Shown here piece after piece: positions 53,448-61,138 of a stretch of DNA of 64,000 bases. A model generated the notes under the pieces. That model had not been told where the DNA came from, did not search any database, and saw only the letters and a list, made by a program, of their open reading frames with translations. Numbering within the stretch: position 1 is the first letter of the stretch; each line of letters begins with the position of its first letter. The translations under genes and the position numbers were made by a program. Source of the DNA: Moraxellaceae bacterium. GTDB lineage: Bacteria > Pseudomonadota > Gammaproteobacteria > Pseudomonadales > Moraxellaceae. The stretch covers positions 164,644-228,643 of the forward strand of contig JACKNZ010000007.1 in assembly GCA_024234595.1 (NCBI GenBank), in the 5' to 3' direction.

Positions 53448-54500
53448 ATGGACGATAACAAACGTAAAGCACTTGGTGCTGCCTTAGCGCAAATCGAAAA
53501 ACAATTTGGTAAAAATACCGTCATGCGTCTTGGCGACCATACTGCCGAGTCTATTGGCGCGATTTCGACCGGCTCTTTAGGCTTAGATATTGCTCTTGGC
53601 ATTGGCGGTTTGCCCAAAGGCCGTATTGTCGAAATTTATGGCCCTGAATCTTCGGGTAAAACCACCTTAACTTTGCAAGTGATTGCCGAATGTCAGCGTC
53701 AAGGTGGTACAGCCGCGTTTATTGATGCCGAACATGCCCTTGACCCCACTTATGCGCGTAAATTAGGGGTAGATGTGGACAATTTGTTGGTCACTCAACC
53801 TGACAACGGTGAGCAAGCCCTTGAAATTGCCGATATGTTGGTACGCTCAGGTGCGGTTGATGTGATTATTGTGGACTCGGTGGCTGCCTTAACCCCTAAA
53901 GCCGAAATTGAAGGCGAAATGGGCGATTCGCACATGGGTTTGCAAGCCCGTTTAATGAGCCAAGCCTTGCGTAAAATTACAGGCAATGCCAAGCGTACCA
54001 ACTGTTTGGTGGTATTTATTAACCAATTACGCATGAAAATTGGCGTGATGTTTGGCAACCCCGAAACTACCACAGGCGGTAATGCACTCAAGTTTTATGC
54101 CTCGGTACGTTTGGATATTCGCCGTACTGGTGCGGTTAAAGAAGGCGAAGAAGTGATTGGCTCCGAAACCAAAGTTAAAGTGGTTAAGAACAAGGTAGCT
54201 CCACCTTTCCGCGAAACCACCTTTCAAATTTTGTATGGTCAAGGCACTAACCGTTTGGGCGAGTTAATTGATTTGGGTGCTGACCAAAACATCATTCAAA
54301 AATCGGGTGCTTGGTATGCGTATCAAGGCAACAAAATTGGTCAAGGCAAGGCTAATGCTTGCAAGTACTTTGAAGAAAACCCAACCGTTGCCGAAGTAGT
54401 AGAGGCCGAAATTAGAAGTAAGTTATTGGCCACCCCTGCCCCTGTTGCCGCGTCAGAACAAGAAGCGCGTGAGGCAGAGTTAGACGCTGAGGATATGTAA
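53448..54500 (+). CDS. recA: Recombinase RecA
   Basis: RecA catalyses strand exchange and, in many bacteria, LexA cleavage. The 350 residues contain GPESSGKTTLTLQ (Walker A), IDAEHALDP, the MAW-like region, VDSVAALTPKAEIEGEMGDSHMG with loop L1, VVFINQLRMKIGVMFGNPETT with loop L2, and an acidic C-terminal tail. GTAGGAG lies 10 bases before the ATG. No CTGT-N8-ACAG box was found upstream, consistent with the LexA-less damage response known in Acinetobacter and relatives; this is inference. Confidence 0.98.
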   Translation: MDDNKRKALGAALAQIEKQFGKNTVMRLGDHTAESIGAISTGSLGLDIALGIGGLPKGRIVEIYGPESSGKTTLTLQVIAECQRQGGTAAFIDAEHALDPTYARKLGVDVDNLLVTQPDNGEQALEIADMLVRSGAVDVIIVDSVAALTPKAEIEGEMGDSHMGLQARLMSQALRKITGNAKRTNCLVVFINQLRMKIGVMFGNPETTTGGNALKFYASVRLDIRRTGAVKEGEEVIGSETKVKVVKNKVAPPFRETTFQILYGQGTNRLGELIDLGADQNIIQKSGAWYAYQGNKIGQGKANACKYFEENPTVAEVVEAEIRSKLLATPAPVAASEQEAREAELDAEDM

Positions 54501-54526
54501 GGACTCGTCAATCCCCCCTTTGAAAA

Positions 54527-54692
54527 AGCAGGGCTGTCAAGTTTAACCCCACCTAACCTCCCCTTAAAAAGGGGGAGGAATCTCACGAACCTTACAAAGC
54601 ATTAGGTTTGTGGGAAGTCTCCCACTGATAAGGGGGAGATTTAGAGGGGGTTAACACAAGAACTTGACAGCCCTGCTCTCCTACAAGGAGAG
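54527..54692. repeat. Large nested palindrome downstream of recA
   Basis: AGCAGGGCTGTCAAGTT (54527-54543) and AACTTGACAGCCCTGCT (54661-54677) are perfect 17-bp inverted arms 117 bases apart. Inside lie a CCTCCCC/GGGGGAGG hairpin and the GGGGGAGATTTAGAGGGGG block shared with 25811. A further hairpin, CTCTCCT-ACA-AGGAGAG (54676-54692), follows. It lies between the convergent stops of recA and the acyltransferase gene. Confidence 0.75.
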
Positions 54693-54703
54693 GAAACACT
54701 CCT

Positions 54704-55288
54704 TTAATCATGATAATTTAAATCAACACTAAACTTTTGCGGATATTTAGGCGCGATATGCTTATAAAAAGCCATAATTTCGTGCATATCTTTTTTCATG
54801 TCACCACTAGGATAAATCACCTTACCTACCCCTGCCTCTTTCTTTTTATAATCTAAATAACCCAAGGCAATCGGCACATTAGCGGCTACTGCGATATGAT
54901 AAAAACCACTTTTCCACTCGGTACGAAGTGAGCGCGAGCCTTCTGGTGTGACTAACATCACTAACTCATCATTCTCTTTAAATAAATTTGCCATCAGCTG
55001 TACCATACTTTCGCGCTTTTCACCTTCTTTTTTGGGGCGACGGTTAATACCTATCCCCCCCAAATAACGAATTAAAGGCCCATACGGAAACTTCATATAA
55101 CTATCTTTAATGGTAATTTTGACAGGAATACCCATCAACACAAACGCTAAACGAGTATAAAGGGCATCCCAATTTGTGGTATGCGGAGCTGCAATCATCA
55201 CACATTGTTTGATATTTTTGGGCATCTGATTATTGTACTTCCAACCAGCAAGAGCAAAAGTACCGCGTGCAAAAAGTTTGGGTAGCAT
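54704..55288 (-). CDS. Lysophospholipid acyltransferase-like protein (PlsC family)
   Basis: The 194-residue protein has the acyltransferase motif I as HTTNWD (H-x4-D), motif II-like GGIGINRRPKKEGE, and motif III as VTPEGSRSL, followed by WKSGFYHIA and VPIALGYLDY. It is shorter than classical PlsC (about 245) and lacks a clear N-terminal membrane helix, as in a widespread small subgroup of 1-acyl-glycerol-3-phosphate acyltransferase-like proteins. It probably acylates a lysolipid at the membrane face; substrate unknown. Confidence 0.85.
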   Translation of the reverse strand: MLPKLFARGTFALAGWKYNNQMPKNIKQCVMIAAPHTTNWDALYTRLAFVLMGIPVKITIKDSYMKFPYGPLIRYLGGIGINRRPKKEGEKRESMVQLMANLFKENDELVMLVTPEGSRSLRTEWKSGFYHIAVAANVPIALGYLDYKKKEAGVGKVIYPSGDMKKDMHEIMAFYKHIAPKYPQKFSVDLNYHD

Positions 55289-55390
55289 AATTATTGTCTT
55301 TCATAAATAAAAATATAAACGAACTATAGCATAAAAATACACCTGTATTTTTATTGTTCGTACCATCCACAAAGATTTTTTAAAATAGCT

Positions 55391-55418
55391 TAGACTTTTA
55401 CCAAAAAATCTGTATAAT
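55391..55418 (+). promoter_or_regulatory. Probable sigma70 promoter of the DEAD-box helicase gene
   Basis: TAGACT (55391-55396) and TATAAT (55413-55418) are separated by 16 bases. The -10 box is a perfect consensus and the -35 matches four of six. Transcription would start near 55425, leaving an untranslated leader of about 285 bases before the helicase start. Confidence 0.6.
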
Positions 55419-55424
55419 TCGCGC

Positions 55425-55711
55425 CGCGTAAAACGCACAATTGAGCATCGCCTCCAATCTTATTATCTTATCTGTTGGGCTTATTCTTAGCCCCCACACA
55501 CCGCACGTTGAGTCCTTATCAACGGCTTGATTGATTGGCGCGAAGCCTTAGCGGCTAAACCATCTAGGATTTTTGTTAGTAGAGTCTCCTGTACTCTTGT
55601 GTACTTTTAGCATCTTTAACCAAGGCTAATCCACGCTTAAAACAAAAGCCCTCCTAAAATTAGCCTTGTTGCCCAAACATTGGGTTAAATCTCGTTATAG
55701 AAGTTATTAAC
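55425..55711 (+). other. Long 5' leader of the DEAD-box helicase gene
   Basis: No good reading frame or recognised RNA gene lies between the putative promoter and ATG 55712. Long leaders are known on cold-inducible helicase messages (csdA/deaD in E. coli) and serve in autoregulation; here such a role is inferred from length and position only. Confidence 0.45.
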
Positions 55712-57595
55712 ATGACCACTGCTCATGATGCATTGCCTTTGTCCACGTCTGCCCCTGCCCATTCAGACATCATTCTTGAAAATGAATTTGCCGCGCTCGG
55801 TTTACACCCTGCCATTATTCGCGCACTTGATGATTTAAACTTTAAAAAACCCACACCTGTTCAAGCCCAAGCGATTCCTGCCTTTTTAGCTGGTCGTGAT
55901 TTATTAGTCTCTAGTCAAACAGGTTCAGGCAAAACTGCCGCTTTTATGTTGCCTGCTTTGCAGTTAATCTCACAAAAGCCACGCCCCGAAATCGTTAAGC
56001 CTCAACGTAATGCTAAAGGTCGTCGTCCACGCCCTGCCCCTGCACAACCACATTTAATTGTTTTAACACCCACACGCGAATTAGCGCAACAGGTGACTTC
56101 TGCAACCACCCAATTTGACAAATACTTACGTCGTACTATTTGCGCCAGTATTGTGGGTGGTATGCCTTATCCACGTCAGCTCGAAATGTTAGCCAAAATG
56201 CCTGATATTTTAGTGGCTACTCCCGGTCGTTTATTAGACCACATGAACTCTGGCCGTATTGATTTAAGTCAGTTGTCGATGTTGGTATTTGACGAAGCTG
56301 ACCGTATGTTAGATATGGGCTTTTCTGAAGACATTGACACGATTGTTGGCCAAACACCAGAAACTCGTCAAACCTTGATGTTTTCGGCAACCTTAGATGG
56401 CCGTACAGGTGAGTTAGCGGCTGAAATGCTCAATGACCCTGTGCGTGTTGCTATTGCACAAGAGCAAATGGATTACAAACGTATTGAGCAACGTGTGCAT
56501 TATGTGGACGACATCAATCATAAAGAAAAGTTACTTGACCATTTGTTAGAAAGTGAAGATTTGCAACAAATGATTATCTTTACCGCTACCAAAGCCGAAG
56601 CTGACATTTTAGCGGATGATTTAAGCGAAAAAGGTCATGCTGCTAGTGCCTTACATGGCGACATGAAACAGTCTATGCGTAACCGTACTTTACAAGGTTT
56701 ACGTCGTGGCGAAATCAAAGTATTAGTCGCAACAGACGTTGCTGCTCGTGGTATTGACGTGCCAACTATTTCTCACGTGGTTAACTATGGTTTACCTAAG
56801 CATGGCGAAGACTACATCCACCGTATTGGCCGTACTGGTCGTGCTGGTCGTAGTGGTGTTGCCATTAACTTAATTCAACACGGTGACCGTTTTAAATGGC
56901 AACGTATTGAACGTTTATTACCTGTGCGTGTTGAAGTGTTAGAAATTGAAGGTTTAGAACCGCAACGCGCACCTAAGCCCAGAACTGGTCGTGATGGTGG
57001 CGCAGGCCGCAATAAAGACCGTTGGAGCAATGACCGCAGAGAGCGTCGTTCTAATAGTGGTGGCGGTCGTCGTGATAGCCGTATTGATGACCGTGCTTTC
57101 CGTGAAGAACGCGCACCACGTCGTGATGATCGTCCACGTTTTGATGATGCTCCTCGTGCGCCTCGTTTTGACCAACAACGTCCTAATGAGCGTTTTGAGC
57201 GTGAGCCTGTTCGCGCTGAACGCTTTGACCGAGAACCAGTCCGTACAGAACGTTTTGAGCGTGACACACCACGTCAAGACCGTTTTAATGAGCGTGATAG
57301 CTATCGTGATAATGCACCACGTCGTCCACAAGCAGCGCAACCACGCTTTAACGATGCACCTGCTTACAGCTATGAAACAGATCGTCCACGTCGTCGCAAC
57401 AATCGTGATGAAGCGGCACGTGAATTTAACGCTCGTGAATTTCCTGCACGCGATTTAATCAGCGACAATGCTACTCGTGATTTTGCACCACGCACTCCTC
57501 GCAATAATGACGAACGTTTTAGCCGTCGTCGTCAAGGTGGTGAGTTTCAGGCAGAACGCCCACGTCGTGGTACACAGGAGTGGACTCGTCGTTAA
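55712..57595 (+). CDS. DEAD-box ATP-dependent RNA helicase (RhlE/DeaD-like)
   Basis: This is a 627-residue RNA helicase with the Q motif (PTPVQAQAIPAFLAGRD), Walker A SSQTGSGKT, PTRELAQQV, the DEAD box (VFDEADRMLDMGF), SAT, and the second RecA domain with VATDVAARGIDV and HRIGRTGRAGRSG. Residues about 430-627 form a long low-complexity tail of Arg, Asp, Glu and Phe repeats (RFERE, RFDRE, RPRFDD), likely disordered and RNA-binding. An internal insert rich in Pro and Arg (about 90-112) interrupts the first domain. It probably unwinds rRNA or mRNA structures in the cold. RhlE and RhlB/DeaD subtypes cannot be separated safely by eye. Confidence 0.92.
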   Translation: MTTAHDALPLSTSAPAHSDIILENEFAALGLHPAIIRALDDLNFKKPTPVQAQAIPAFLAGRDLLVSSQTGSGKTAAFMLPALQLISQKPRPEIVKPQRNAKGRRPRPAPAQPHLIVLTPTRELAQQVTSATTQFDKYLRRTICASIVGGMPYPRQLEMLAKMPDILVATPGRLLDHMNSGRIDLSQLSMLVFDEADRMLDMGFSEDIDTIVGQTPETRQTLMFSATLDGRTGELAAEMLNDPVRVAIAQEQMDYKRIEQRVHYVDDINHKEKLLDHLLESEDLQQMIIFTATKAEADILADDLSEKGHAASALHGDMKQSMRNRTLQGLRRGEIKVLVATDVAARGIDVPTISHVVNYGLPKHGEDYIHRIGRTGRAGRSGVAINLIQHGDRFKWQRIERLLPVRVEVLEIEGLEPQRAPKPRTGRDGGAGRNKDRWSNDRRERRSNSGGGRRDSRIDDRAFREERAPRRDDRPRFDDAPRAPRFDQQRPNERFEREPVRAERFDREPVRTERFERDTPRQDRFNERDSYRDNAPRRPQAAQPRFNDAPAYSYETDRPRRRNNRDEAAREFNAREFPARDLISDNATRDFAPRTPRNNDERFSRRRQGGEFQAERPRRGTQEWTRR

Positions 57596-57606
57596 TTAAC
57601 GATTGT

Positions 57607-57649
57607 CTTAGACTTAGGCATTTATTTTACTAAATGCCTAAGTCCTAAG
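57607..57649 (+). terminator. Strong hairpin after the helicase gene
   Basis: ACTTAGGCATTTA (57612-57624) and TAAATGCCTAAGT (57631-57643) form a perfect 13-bp stem with a 6-nt loop, extended by CTTAG and CCTAAG on either side. It lies 11 bases after the stop. The outer sequence echoes the AGGACTTA ends of the 98-bp repeat family. Confidence 0.75.
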
Positions 57650-57696
57650 TTTCAAAAGCTGTTATAGTCAAACGTCACATTTTCAACACAACAATA

Positions 57697-58203
57697 ATGA
57701 CGACTATGTTTGCTCCATCCTCGTTTCAAATCCTCTTAACTCTTTTGATGACAGTCGCCTTATTAGGCTTGATTGTCTATCGACGTTATTTTGCTCAACC
57801 GTCAGCTAACAAAACGCCAGCCGAGGCAAAATTTGACAGTTTAACTGCTCGTATGGGTTTTAATAACGATGTTGTTTTACACGTTGCAGCTAGTTTGGCA
57901 AACGCCAGTGACAATAGATTAGCGCAAGCGATTGTTAGTGAAGCAAGCAAAAATCAGGTGCCTATAAAAACTGTCAGTGAGTTTAAAACGCATACGGGAT
58001 ATGGTTTAACAGGCGTGGTCGATGGCCGAATTATTGCTTTAGGCAGCCATACCTTAATGAATGAACTTGGCATAAAAACACAGATTGACCATGAGCAAAT
58101 CAGTCAAAACATTGCGCCCAATATCGCCATTTTATATGTCAGTATCAACAGCTATTGGGCAGGCATTATCACCGTCTTTGATGAGCAAACACACTCGTTT
58201 TAG
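57697..58203 (+). CDS. Membrane-anchored stand-alone P-type ATPase nucleotide-binding (N) domain
   Basis: The 168-residue protein has one transmembrane segment (about 10-28, LLTLLMTVALLGLIVY), a short linker, then a domain (about 55-162) that reads like the ATP-binding N-domain of copper-type P1B ATPases. VAASLANASDNRLAQAIVSEA matches the SEHPLA helix but with HP changed to NR. TGYGLTGVVDGRIIALG matches the GxG nucleotide loop, and ILYVSINSYWAGIITVFDE the return to the P-domain. There is no DKTGT phosphorylation site, no GDGxND and no transport helices. It begins 101 bp after the helicase and is convergent with the AraC gene. It is either a degenerate remnant or a free regulatory domain. Confidence 0.7.
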   Translation: MTTMFAPSSFQILLTLLMTVALLGLIVYRRYFAQPSANKTPAEAKFDSLTARMGFNNDVVLHVAASLANASDNRLAQAIVSEASKNQVPIKTVSEFKTHTGYGLTGVVDGRIIALGSHTLMNELGIKTQIDHEQISQNIAPNIAILYVSINSYWAGIITVFDEQTHSF

Positions 58204-58209
58204 TATTAA

Positions 58210-59208
58210 CTAAATCACCATTGACGCATTTTTTTCGCGCCACATTTTAGGCGTGACACCTGTCCAACGTTTAAAGGCATGATTAAAAGCACTCTGCTCG
58301 GCATAACCTAACAACAAAGCTATTTCGCTTAAAGAGGTGTTTGCTTTGCCCAAATAACGTTTGGCTAATTGTAAACGAGCATCATCCAACAGCACTTGAA
58401 ACTTAAGTCCACGCTCATCTAAACGCCGTTGCAAGGTTCGTGGAGAGCAGTGCATCCGCATTGCCACAATATCCAAATTAGGAGTTGCCGCATGGATGGC
58501 AGCGTGAATCGCTTGGCGCAAGGCATCAACAAATTCATCATTAGCAGGTAATTGCTGTAATAGACTTTCCGCCTGTCTATCTAAAATATCCCTCAACACA
58601 GGGTCAGGTTTGGCAACTGGTTTAGCCAACCACATAGCAGGAAAAGCCATAGTGGTCATATTGGCTTCAAATTTAACAGGACACCTAAAAAAGTCTTCGT
58701 AAGGTTTAACATTGGCAGGCGTTGGATTGATAAAACTCATCCAGACAGGTGAAAATTCGGGCGAAATCAAATAACGAATATAACTCACCAACACTGACTG
58801 GGCGGTTTGGTCTGCAAATTCGCCTGTTATCCCTAATTCTGCACCCCATTGCAATAAAATTAAGTCACCATCAAAGTTGACTTTCATGTCATTAACCGCA
58901 TGAACTAGGTCTTCAAAACGCTGCAAACGTAATAAGGCTTCACCTAAGGTATTACAAGAGTAAGAAACATAGCCTAGTACACCTAAATGGCGAGGCGTAA
59001 TGCGACTCCCCACCTCTAAACCAAAAAAAGCATCTTGCGTGACTTGATAAGTACGTTCCAACATTGCACGCCATTCATCAAATGGCACACGAATACGCTC
59101 ATCTAACTCAGGACAACTACGTTGTAAAACTTGTTCTGCCTCAAAACCTTTATCATTGAGCCATTCAAATAACAGGCGCACATAAGTTCCAGAAATATGG
59201 CCTTGCAT
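58210..59208 (-). CDS. AraC family transcriptional regulator (OruR/ArgR-like)
   Basis: The 332-residue regulator has an N-terminal arabinose-binding-like domain of the DUF4070/OruR type (about 15-200, including LGVLGYVSYSCNTLGEALLRL) and a C-terminal AraC double helix-turn-helix (about 235-328). CSPRTLQRRLDERGLKFQVLLDDAR lies in the first half, and SLSEIALLLGYAEQSAFNHAFKRWTGVTP in the second (residues 300-328). ATG 59208 follows GAGAG; a TTG at 59238 is less likely. Relatives control amino-acid or fatty-acid catabolic genes. No target gene is obvious nearby. Confidence 0.88.
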   Translation of the reverse strand: MQGHISGTYVRLLFEWLNDKGFEAEQVLQRSCPELDERIRVPFDEWRAMLERTYQVTQDAFFGLEVGSRITPRHLGVLGYVSYSCNTLGEALLRLQRFEDLVHAVNDMKVNFDGDLILLQWGAELGITGEFADQTAQSVLVSYIRYLISPEFSPVWMSFINPTPANVKPYEDFFRCPVKFEANMTTMAFPAMWLAKPVAKPDPVLRDILDRQAESLLQQLPANDEFVDALRQAIHAAIHAATPNLDIVAMRMHCSPRTLQRRLDERGLKFQVLLDDARLQLAKRYLGKANTSLSEIALLLGYAEQSAFNHAFKRWTGVTPKMWREKNASMVI

Positions 59209-59285
59209 AATGTGTCTCTCTTTTTTAGTAGCTATCAAGTTTTTATATTTGCTAAGTCTAATACAAAATAGACATTTGGTAAAAA

Positions 59286-59492
59286 TTATCGTTTACCCAT
59301 TGCACGACGAGTACCATGCGGTGGCCTACTTGGACGCTGGCTAAAACGTACTTTATCAGGCTGAGGATAATTGACTTCCTCTTTTTTACTTTGTAAGGAT
59401 TCTGCCAATAATGCCGACAATGTCAATGTTTTAGTGCTTGAGCTGTCATTATTTGTGCTAGAAGGTTGATTATCTTGATTTGCTTGGCTCAT
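59286..59492 (-). CDS. Small basic hypothetical protein
   Basis: The 68-residue protein has a Ser/Thr/Asn/Gln-rich N-terminal half and a basic C-terminal end (RFSQRPSRPPHGTRRAMGKR), so it is likely disordered and may bind nucleic acid. TGAG near the start could be its ribosome site. I recognise no family. It lies between the ilvC terminator and the AraC gene and has its own stop well clear of both. Confidence 0.5.
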   Translation of the reverse strand: MSQANQDNQPSSTNNDSSSTKTLTLSALLAESLQSKKEEVNYPQPDKVRFSQRPSRPPHGTRRAMGKR

Positions 59493-59530
59493 AACTCAGG
59501 ATTTCTCGTTTAATTTTTTAATCGCTATAA

Positions 59531-59557
59531 AAAAAGCGTACCAAAGTACGCTTTTTT
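59531..59557. terminator. Bidirectional terminator after ilvC
   Basis: GCGTAC (59536-59541) and GTACGC (59546-59551) with loop CAAA, flanked by AAAAA on the left and TTTTTT on the right. It ends the ilv operon on the minus strand, 18 bases past the ilvC stop. Confidence 0.88.
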
Positions 59558-59574
59558 AGGGTCACGCGACAAGA

Positions 59575-60591
59575 TTAGTTGCGAGTTTGGTCAACTAATT
59601 TGTTTTTGTGAATCCAAGGCATCATCGCACGCAATTGAGCACCAACTTTCTCAATTGGGTGATCAGCATTTAAACGACGACGAGCGGTCATTTCTGGATA
59701 GTTTGTACGACCTTCTAAAATGAAGCGTTTGGCGTATTCACCGTTTTGGATGTTACGTAAACATTCACGCATCGCTTCGCGGGCTTGAGTGTTAATAACA
59801 CGTTGGCCAGTCACGTACTCACCGTATTCGGCATTGTTAGAAATTGAGTAGTTCATGTTAGCGATACCGCCTTCATACATGAGGTCTACAATCAATTTCA
59901 ATTCGTGTAAACATTCAAAATAGGCCATTTCTGGAGCATAACCAGCTTCAGTCAATGTTTCGAAGCCCATTTTTACTAATTCAACTGCGCCACCACACAA
60001 TACAGCTTGTTCACCAAACAAATCAGTTTCGGTTTCTTCGCGGAAGTTAGTTTCAATCACACCACCTTTGGTACCGCCGTTAGCAGCAGCATAAGATAAA
60101 GCGATTTGTTTAGAATTACCTGATTTGTCTTGGTAAATAGCGATTAAGCTTGGTACACCGCCACCTTTTAAGTATTCAGAACGTACAGTGTGGCCAGGAC
60201 CTTTTGGCGCAACCATAATAACGTCTAAATCAGCACGTGGTACAACTTGGTTGTAATGGACGTTAAAGCCATGAGCAAACGCTAAAGTTGCGCCTTGTTT
60301 GATGTTTGGCTCGATGTCGTTACGGTAAACTTCTGGAATGTTTTCGTCTGGTAACAAAATCATCACTACGTCTGCGCTTTTAACGGCGGCGGCAACTTCG
60401 GCAACTTTAATGCCAGCTTTTTCAACTTTAGCCCAGCTTGCGCCGCCTTTACGCAAACCAACAGTCACGTCAACACCCGAATCGGTTAAGTTTTGTGCGT
60501 GAGCGTGGCCTTGAGAGCCGTAACCAACGATGGTCACTTTTTTGCCACGAATGATAGATAAATCGGCATCTTTATCGTAATAAACTTGCAT
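59575..60591 (-). CDS. ilvC: Ketol-acid reductoisomerase IlvC
   Basis: IlvC converts acetolactate or acetohydroxybutyrate to the dihydroxy acid with NADPH. The 338-residue class I enzyme has the Rossmann motif GYGSQGHAHAQNL, APKGPGHTVRSEY, and the metal-binding block with ETDLFGEQAVLCGG and YFECLHELKLIVDLMYEGG. It is the last gene of the ilvI-ilvH-ilvC operon, 53 bp after ilvH, and is followed by a strong terminator. Confidence 0.97.
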   Translation of the reverse strand: MQVYYDKDADLSIIRGKKVTIVGYGSQGHAHAQNLTDSGVDVTVGLRKGGASWAKVEKAGIKVAEVAAAVKSADVVMILLPDENIPEVYRNDIEPNIKQGATLAFAHGFNVHYNQVVPRADLDVIMVAPKGPGHTVRSEYLKGGGVPSLIAIYQDKSGNSKQIALSYAAANGGTKGGVIETNFREETETDLFGEQAVLCGGAVELVKMGFETLTEAGYAPEMAYFECLHELKLIVDLMYEGGIANMNYSISNNAEYGEYVTGQRVINTQAREAMRECLRNIQNGEYAKRFILEGRTNYPEMTARRRLNADHPIEKVGAQLRAMMPWIHKNKLVDQTRN

Positions 60592-60644
60592 GAGAATTCC
60601 TCTATGTAAACAAAGAAAGCATAATGCTTTCTGATTGGGTTGAA

Positions 60645-61136
60645 TTAAATACTTAACACTTTTTCGCCACGTGCAATGCCCGAAACACCACTGCGTACTA
60701 CTTCTAAAATCGTAGTTTCAGATAATGCTTCAATAAAGGCATCTAATTTGTCAGATGTACCTGCCAACTGAATGGTATAAGTTGTCGAAGTCACATCAAC
60801 AATTTGACCACGGAAAATATCAGCCGTGCGCTTGATTTCGGCACGAATCGCGCCTGTCGCTTTGACTTTAATCAGCATCAGCTCACGCTCAATATGCTCA
60901 CCTTCGCTCAAATCAACCACTTTGACCACTTCGACCAATTTATTAAGCTGTTTGGTCACTTGCTCAATTTTATGGTCATCGCCAGAGGTAGTTAAGGTCA
61001 AACGCGATAAAGTTTCGTCATCGGTGGGTGCAACGGTTAAAGTCTCAATGTTATAACCACGCTGACTAAACAAGCCCACTAAACGTGACAATGCGCCCGC
61101 TTCATTTTCGATTAACACAGAAATAATATGACGCAT
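60645..61136 (-). CDS. ilvH: Acetolactate synthase small (regulatory) subunit IlvH/IlvN
   Basis: The 163-residue protein has an N-terminal ACT domain (MRHIISVLIENEAGALSRLVGLFSQRGYNI, residues 1-30), which binds valine for feedback inhibition, and the family C-terminal domain (GTSDKLDAFIEAL). It activates the large subunit encoded two bases upstream. Size matches E. coli IlvH (163). Confidence 0.95.
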   Translation of the reverse strand: MRHIISVLIENEAGALSRLVGLFSQRGYNIETLTVAPTDDETLSRLTLTTSGDDHKIEQVTKQLNKLVEVVKVVDLSEGEHIERELMLIKVKATGAIRAEIKRTADIFRGQIVDVTSTTYTIQLAGTSDKLDAFIEALSETTILEVVRSGVSGIARGEKVLSI

Positions 61137-61138
61137 GA

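Noticed and set aside
55419..55711. Small RNA or tRNA in the helicase leader
   Set aside because: No tRNA fold or known ncRNA recognised; treated as an untranslated leader.
57016..57458. Alternative-frame ORFs over the helicase tail
   Set aside because: They arise from low-complexity Arg/Asp codons in the real frame and lack start signals and family motifs.
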